From the NCBI GenBank assembly GCA_006538405.1, contig BJKQ01000002.1, positions 4,278,001 to 4,342,000 on the forward strand: a DNA stretch of 64,000 nucleotides, given 5' to 3'. Shown in pieces: positions 59,268 to 64,000 of this stretch. The stretch is from Hansfordia pulvinata (taxonomy: Eukaryota; Ascomycota; Sordariomycetes; Xylariales). The position numbers and the translations under genes were made by a program. Below the pieces are notes generated by a model that was not told the DNA's origin, did no database searches, and was given only the letters and a program-made list of their open reading frames with translations. Positions within the stretch are counted from its first letter, which is position 1. Every line of letters starts with the position of its first letter.

Positions 59268-62200
59268 ATGGCATCGCTCCTGGTGAGTCGAGCGCAGTAA
59301 CCCCGCCCGTGATACACATCAGATCCGTCTAGACAGACCCGTCTGACCGTTACCAGTGGAAAGCTTTCGACTTTTTCGAGGTCAGCCAGGTCAAACTCGC
59401 CGCCACCAATGGCAACGCCACCAGCCCCGATGACGACGCCCAGCAACCCGAACTCCTGTCCCTCCTCGAGAACAACGAAGTCAGCTGTCTTTGCTCCGGC
59501 TCGGACAGCCTTTTTCTCGGCTCTGACGATGGCCGTGTTCGCATAGTCGGCCCCTCATGGAAGATTCTGCGCGCGTTTATCGCCCATGATGTCGGTCGCA
59601 TCACCCACATGCGCCAGGTCGAGGGCACCAGCCTCTTGGTCACCGTCGCCGAGGACCTCATCAGCGAACCCGTTCTCAAGGTCTGGGCTCTTGACAAGCC
59701 CGTCAAAAAGACTGGTCTCCCCACCTGTCTGAGTACCGTCAGCATCACCAACGGCCGAAAGCAGTTCCCCGTGCGTCCCTATCCCCTCCTCCTGCGCCCC
59801 AGCCTCAGCTTACCAGTTGCCAGATTTCTGCCTTTGCCGCCCTCGATGACCTCTCTCAGCTGGCTGTCGGCTTTGCCAATGGCGCTGTCACTGTAATCCG
59901 CGGTGATCTTATCCACGATCGAGGTACCAAGCAACGCATCGTACACGAATCCGAAGAACCCATTACTGGCGTCGAGTTCGTCGCCGACTCTCGCCTCACC
60001 ACCTTGTTCGTGGCTACCACCGCCAAGCTCCTCAAGCTCGTCATATCCGGTCGCGGCCAGGGCCAGACCCCGCGCACTGTCGAGGACCAAGGCTGTGCCG
60101 CCGGCTGTATGACCCTCAACCGCGAAACGGGGGACATCATCGTGGCTCGAGACGACGCCGTCTACTACTATACTCTTGACGGCAGAGGGCTTTGCTTCGC
60201 CAACAACGGCCCCACCGCTCTAATCGACACGTATCGGGACTATGTTGCCCAGGTCAGGAATGGCGACCCGAACAATGTGAACGGTCGCTTTGGGGCCAAC
60301 ACAGAGAGCATCTTCAATGCCTCATCCTTCACAATGGTCGATCCCTCGCTTCAGATTGTTGCCCATTCTGAATCCCTCATCTCGCCCGTCAAGAACTTTT
60401 TCCAGATATGGGGAGATGTATTCATACTCACCCAAGACGGCAAGGTGAGCCTGCTCTCGACCCTCGTGGGTTGTTGAATACACACTCACATCAGCAGATT
60501 CACCGGTACCACGAGAAGTCTTTACAGCAGAGACTGGAACTGCTTTACCAGCGGAACCTGTACCCTCTCGCTTTGACCCTGGCGCAGAAATCGGGCATGG
60601 ATGGCAAGCAACAAAATGTCATCTACCGCAAGTACGGCGATCACCTTTATCAGAAGGGCGATTACGATAACGCCATGTCGCAATACATCAGAGCAATAGA
60701 TAGTACCGAGCCTTCGCAGGTCATTCGCAAGGTAGACCTCCCCCGTTGCAAGTCACTCTGCCTGCTCCCTGGCTGACCTTCCAGTTCCTTGATACCCAAC
60801 GCATACATAATCTTGTCGAATACTTGGAAGAGCTGCACGAGCACCGCAAAGCCACCGCCGATCATACAACGCTGCTCCTCAACTGCTACGCAAAGCTGAA
60901 GGACGTTGAGAAGCTCGAGAAGTTCATCAAGTCTCCCGGGGACTTGAAGTTTGACCTTGACACAGCTATCAGCATGTGCCGACAAGGCGGCTACTACGAA
61001 CAAGCTGCCTACCTAGCCACCAAACACGGCGAGAACGACTTGGTGGTGGATATTCTGGTAGAGGATTCGAGGCAGTACGCCGAGGCCCTCGATTTTATAT
61101 GGCATCTCGAAGCCGAAGTGGTGAGCCGCTCGAACCCTTCTGATATGCTCTTGCTCGAGGCTGACCTGGACAGGCATATGCATGCTTGATGAAATACGCC
61201 AGGGTTCTACTGGAATACTGCCCTAAAGAGACAACGCAGCTGTTCATCGACTACTACACAGGGAAGTACCGCCCTCGAGTACGTGTGGCTGCCCCAGAGG
61301 CTCCAGCTGCTCCCGGAGGGCTCGCAGCAGCTGCCAGTGCCGTACAGAATCTCACCAGTTTGCTGCCTCTGCCTTATATGACGACGACCAGCGTGCAGAC
61401 CAGTGGGCAGGCTTCTCAAAATGGGCTGACGCAAGCGGACGCCGAAACCTTACCGGTGTCCAAATACACGCCACCGCAGCCGCGTACAGCCTTCTCATCA
61501 TTCATCGACCACGCCGACGAGTTCATTGTTTTCCTCGAGGCGTGTCTGCAGGAGCCATCTCTAGGCCAGGGGCCGGCCTCTACCGATCTCCACACAACCC
61601 TCTTTGAGATGTATCTACACAAGGCTGGCGAGCGCAAGGGCGTGCAGGGCGAGAAGGAGGAATGGGAGGCCAAGGCAAAGAAGCTGATTCAGAGCAGAGG
61701 AGACAACGATAATGATGATGAGGGGAAAGACCGGCCTACAATCGGCAAGTCAGACGTGCTTCTTCTTTCTCATCTTGCCGATTTCAGCGAAGGCACGACG
61801 CTGGTCAAGGAACAGTCCGGGCTTCTCTTCGACATTTTCCGCGCCCACACGGCAGCTCGAGACACGCGCGGCGCCCTGAGAGCGCTCCGCCGCTACGGGC
61901 CCGCGAGCCGCGTCTATACCCGGCCGCGTTGGCCTACTTGACATCGCCCACGCTCTCTTCCCCACGGTCCGAAGCCGAGGTGGACATTGAGGCAGAGCTG
62001 TCGCATATCCTGGAGCGCATCGACACCCTCCGGCTGATGGCGCCACTGCAGGTAGTGCAGCAGCTGGCCGCATCGCCGCTGGCGACGGTGGGGCTTGTGC
62101 GACCGTATCTGGCGGACGCGATGGCGCGGGAGCGGCGCGAAATTGCAGCGAACCGGCGCCAGGCGGCTGGCTTCCGAGCCGAGACGGAGGCCAAGCGCGC

Positions 62201-62576
62201 CGAGCTGGCCGACCTCGAACGCCGCCCAGCCTTCTTTCAGGCCCAGCGGTGTGCCGCGTGCGGCGGTGCTCTGGACCTGCCCACAGTGCACTTTCTTTGC
62301 CGTCACAGCTTCCACCAGCGGTGCATGAAGGGCGGAAGCGGCGGCGGAGGCCAGCAGAGCCAGCAGCAACAGGAGGAGGAATGCCCGGTGTGCGCGCCGC
62401 AGAACGCGGCGGTGCGCGCCATGAAGCGCGGGCAGGAAGAGGCCGCGGGCCGACACGACCTGTTCCGCGACGCGCTGGAGAAGAGCGGTAGCGGGGCGGA
62501 TGGCGAGGACAGGTTCAAGACAGTGGCTGCATGGTTTGGCAGGGGTGTCATGAACTCGGGCGCCGACGCGTCGTGA
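59268..62576 (+). CDS. VPS11: Vacuolar protein sorting protein VPS11/PEP5 (CORVET/HOPS core), with a 1-nt frameshift
   Basis: Exons are 59268..59282, 59357..59770, 59824..60444, 60498..60731, 60785..61120 and 61174..62576, about 1007 aa. VPS11 is a core subunit of the CORVET and HOPS tethering complexes on endosomes and vacuoles. An N-terminal beta-propeller begins WKAFDFFEVSQVKL. The alpha-solenoid includes RLELLYQRNLYPLALTLAQ and YRKYGDHLYQKGDYDNAM. A C-terminal RING-H2 has CAAC, CRHSFHQRC and CPVC. All five introns are phase 0 and short (52-74 nt). At 61900-61902 (CCC) the frame breaks: RRYGP runs to a stop, while the next frame continues REPRLYPAALAYLTS as the family expects, so one base is missing. 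A Gln-rich insert lies within the RING. Confidence 0.92.
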
Positions 62577-62897
62577 TGATGAACGGCAGTGGCTTAGGCT
62601 GGGCGTGGTAAGAGAAAGTCTCTTGTACTTATTTCACGAAAGACATTGGAATCAAGCAGGTGATTTGGGAATCATAGCTCTCGTTGTTCATCTTGACTCG
62701 AAATTGTCGCGTCCTTATTTCGGGAGCCTGTTCGTCTCTGTAACGTTTTCTTTCTTTTCCCCCCATTGATCCTGACTTGCCGAGAATCCGTCGTTCTATC
62801 CTGGCTATACCAAACTCCGAGAAATGCCAACAAAATGCCAGAATAGTCACCAGATATTTTGACCCCAATGCTCTCGCGGTTGAAACCACCCTCATCC
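62577..62897. other. Convergent 3' spacer VPS11 / ARO2
   Basis: A 321-bp gap with no gene seen. Confidence 0.5.
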
Positions 62898-64000
62898 TCA
62901 CTGCAGTTCGGGCAGCAGACTCCGCACGGACTGCCTCGACAGCTGCTGGGTCAGGGCGTCCATGACGCAAAGAGCGGCCATGGCCTCGACGATGGGCACG
63001 GCGCGGGGCACGACACAGGGGTCGTGGCGGCCCTTGGCCTCGAGGACGCCTGACTCGTCACCCTCGTAAGTGGCAGTGGTCTGGGCCTGGCTGATGGTGG
63101 CAGGGGCCTTGAAAGCGGTGCGGAAGTAGACAGGGGCGCCGTTGCTGATGCCGCCCTGAACGCCGCCCGAGTTGTTGGTCTTGGTGGTCAGCTTGGGGCG
63201 GGGAATGCCATTGCGCTCGGCACCCGTGTCCATTGGGGGCACGTCGGGGGCCTTGACGAAGGGGTCGTTGTGGATGCTGCCGGGGGTCTCGCTGCCGAGG
63301 AAGCCCGAGCCCAGCTCGAAGCCCTTGGTGGCGGGGATGCTCATCATGGCGTGGGCCAGCTTAGCCTCGAGCTTGTCGAAGCAGGGCTCGCCGAGGCCGG
63401 TGGGCAGGTTGCGGACGACGCAGGTGACGGTGCCGCCGATGCTGTCGCCGCGGTCGCGGAAGCCGGCAATGTACTCCTCCATGGCCTTCTCGGCGGTCTC
63501 GTCGGGGCAGCGGACGGGCAGGAAGTTGTCGACGGTGGCGCGATCGACCGAGTTCAGGAGAGACAGGAATCTCGGGTTCTGGCTGGGGAAAGGGTTCTCG
63601 GGGGTGGCGGGGAACATGTGGACGTTGCCGACCGAGGAGACGAAGGCGACAATCTCGATGCCGTAGGCCAGGCGGAGGTATTTCTCGGCGATAGCACCGG
63701 CGGCGACGCGGACAATGGTCTCGCGGGCGGAAGAGCGGCCGCCGCCGGAAGAGGCCTTGATGCCGTACTTCTCGAGGTAGGTCCAGTCGGCGTGCGAGGG
63801 GCGGGGGTAGCGGTCGATGGTCTTGTTGCCGTAGTCGCGAGGGCGCTGGTCCTCGTTGGGGACAGCCAGGTTGATGGGGGTGCCGAGCGTCAGGCCGTTC
63901 TCGACGCCCGACATGATTGTGACGCGGTCCTTCTCATCGCGCGGGGTGGTGATGCTGCTCTGGCCAGGGCGGCGGCGGTTGAGCTGGGGCTGGATGTCGT
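62898..64000 (-). CDS. ARO2: Chorismate synthase, 5' part outside the window
   Basis: The minus-strand frame is open from the stop at 62898 to the window edge, beginning [20 protein letters not shown]. It makes chorismate from EPSP, the last shikimate step before aromatic amino acids; fungal enzymes also reduce their own flavin. Family blocks are complete: [22 protein letters not shown], [53 protein letters not shown] and [18 protein letters not shown]. About 45 N-terminal residues (with GESH) lie beyond 64000. No intron in the visible part. Confidence 0.96.
   Translation of the reverse strand, partial: DIQPQLNRRRPGQSSITTPRDEKDRVTIMSGVENGLTLGTPINLAVPNEDQRPRDYGNKTIDRYPRPSHADWTYLEKYGIKASSGGGRSSARETIVRVAAGAIAEKYLRLAYGIEIVAFVSSVGNVHMFPATPENPFPSQNPRFLSLLNSVDRATVDNFLPVRCPDETAEKAMEEYIAGFRDRGDSIGGTVTCVVRNLPTGLGEPCFDKLEAKLAHAMMSIPATKGFELGSGFLGSETPGSIHNDPFVKAPDVPPMDTGAERNGIPRPKLTTKTNNSGGVQGGISNGAPVYFRTAFKAPATISQAQTTATYEGDESGVLEAKGRHDPCVVPRAVPIVEAMAALCVMDALTQQLSRQSVRSLLPELQ

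Noticed and set aside
1..64000. tRNA, rRNA or intact transposon
   Set aside because: No cloverleaf with a GGTTCRA-type arm, no rRNA stretch, no transposase or reverse-transcriptase motif and no long terminal repeats were found by eye; a tRNA or repeat search would be more sensitive.

Overview
The window comes from the nuclear genome of a filamentous ascomycete (Pezizomycotina), most likely a Sordariomycete. I lean towards Hypocreales but cannot prove it from sequence alone. The evidence is: GC-rich genes with short 50-250 nt introns carrying GTAAGT/GTGAGT-type donors and CAG/AAG acceptors; fungus-specific families (WOPR/Gti1-Pac2 regulator, CFEM GPI protein, MMM1 of ERMES, Golgi GDP-mannose carrier VRG4, Zn2Cys6-type remnants); and kilobase-long spacers rich in microsatellites and in TACGAGTA- and TACCTACC-type words. 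I see no rRNA, tRNA, intact transposon or CRISPR.

Layout: 1-5167 is a gene-free, repeat-rich leader in front of a WOPR regulator (5168-7085) whose tail holds twelve 8-residue Gly-Tyr-Gly-Ser-Gln repeats. From 8.8 to 19.3 kb lies a compact housekeeping block: mitochondrial cardiolipin synthase, MTO1/MnmG tRNA modifier, VPS45, MMM1 and the CAAX protease RCE1. A 5.3 kb spacer follows, then a serine-rich membrane protein of unknown role (24.7-27.4 kb), lysophospholipid acyltransferase ALE1 (28.8-30.7 kb), GDP-mannose transporter (32.3-33.8 kb), a short-chain dehydrogenase (35.7-37.0 kb), acireductone dioxygenase (37.6-38.6 kb) and a Dabb stress-response barrel protein (40.5-41.0 kb). From 41.4 to 48.4 kb there is no intact gene. 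This stretch holds a decayed Zn2Cys6 transcription factor and perhaps a second remnant. Then come a CFEM GPI protein, a nitrilase, a low-complexity protein of unknown role, MLH3, VPS11 and the 3' part of chorismate synthase ARO2, which runs off the right edge.

Functionally these are mostly independent housekeeping genes. There is a loose organelle theme: mitochondrial lipid and translation genes (CRD1, MTO1, MMM1) and endomembrane genes (VPS45, RCE1, ALE1, VRG4, VPS11). No biosynthetic gene cluster is visible.

Three otherwise well-conserved genes (MTO1, nitrilase, VPS11) are each broken by exactly one missing base in a G or C run. This points to consensus error in the assembly more than to three pseudogenes. 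The most unusual biology is the repeat-built low-complexity tail of the WOPR regulator and the dense non-coding TACGAGTA word (31 exact copies counted by eye, none in an annotated coding exon). All exon boundaries were placed by hand from splice motifs and protein-family continuity; no search was run.
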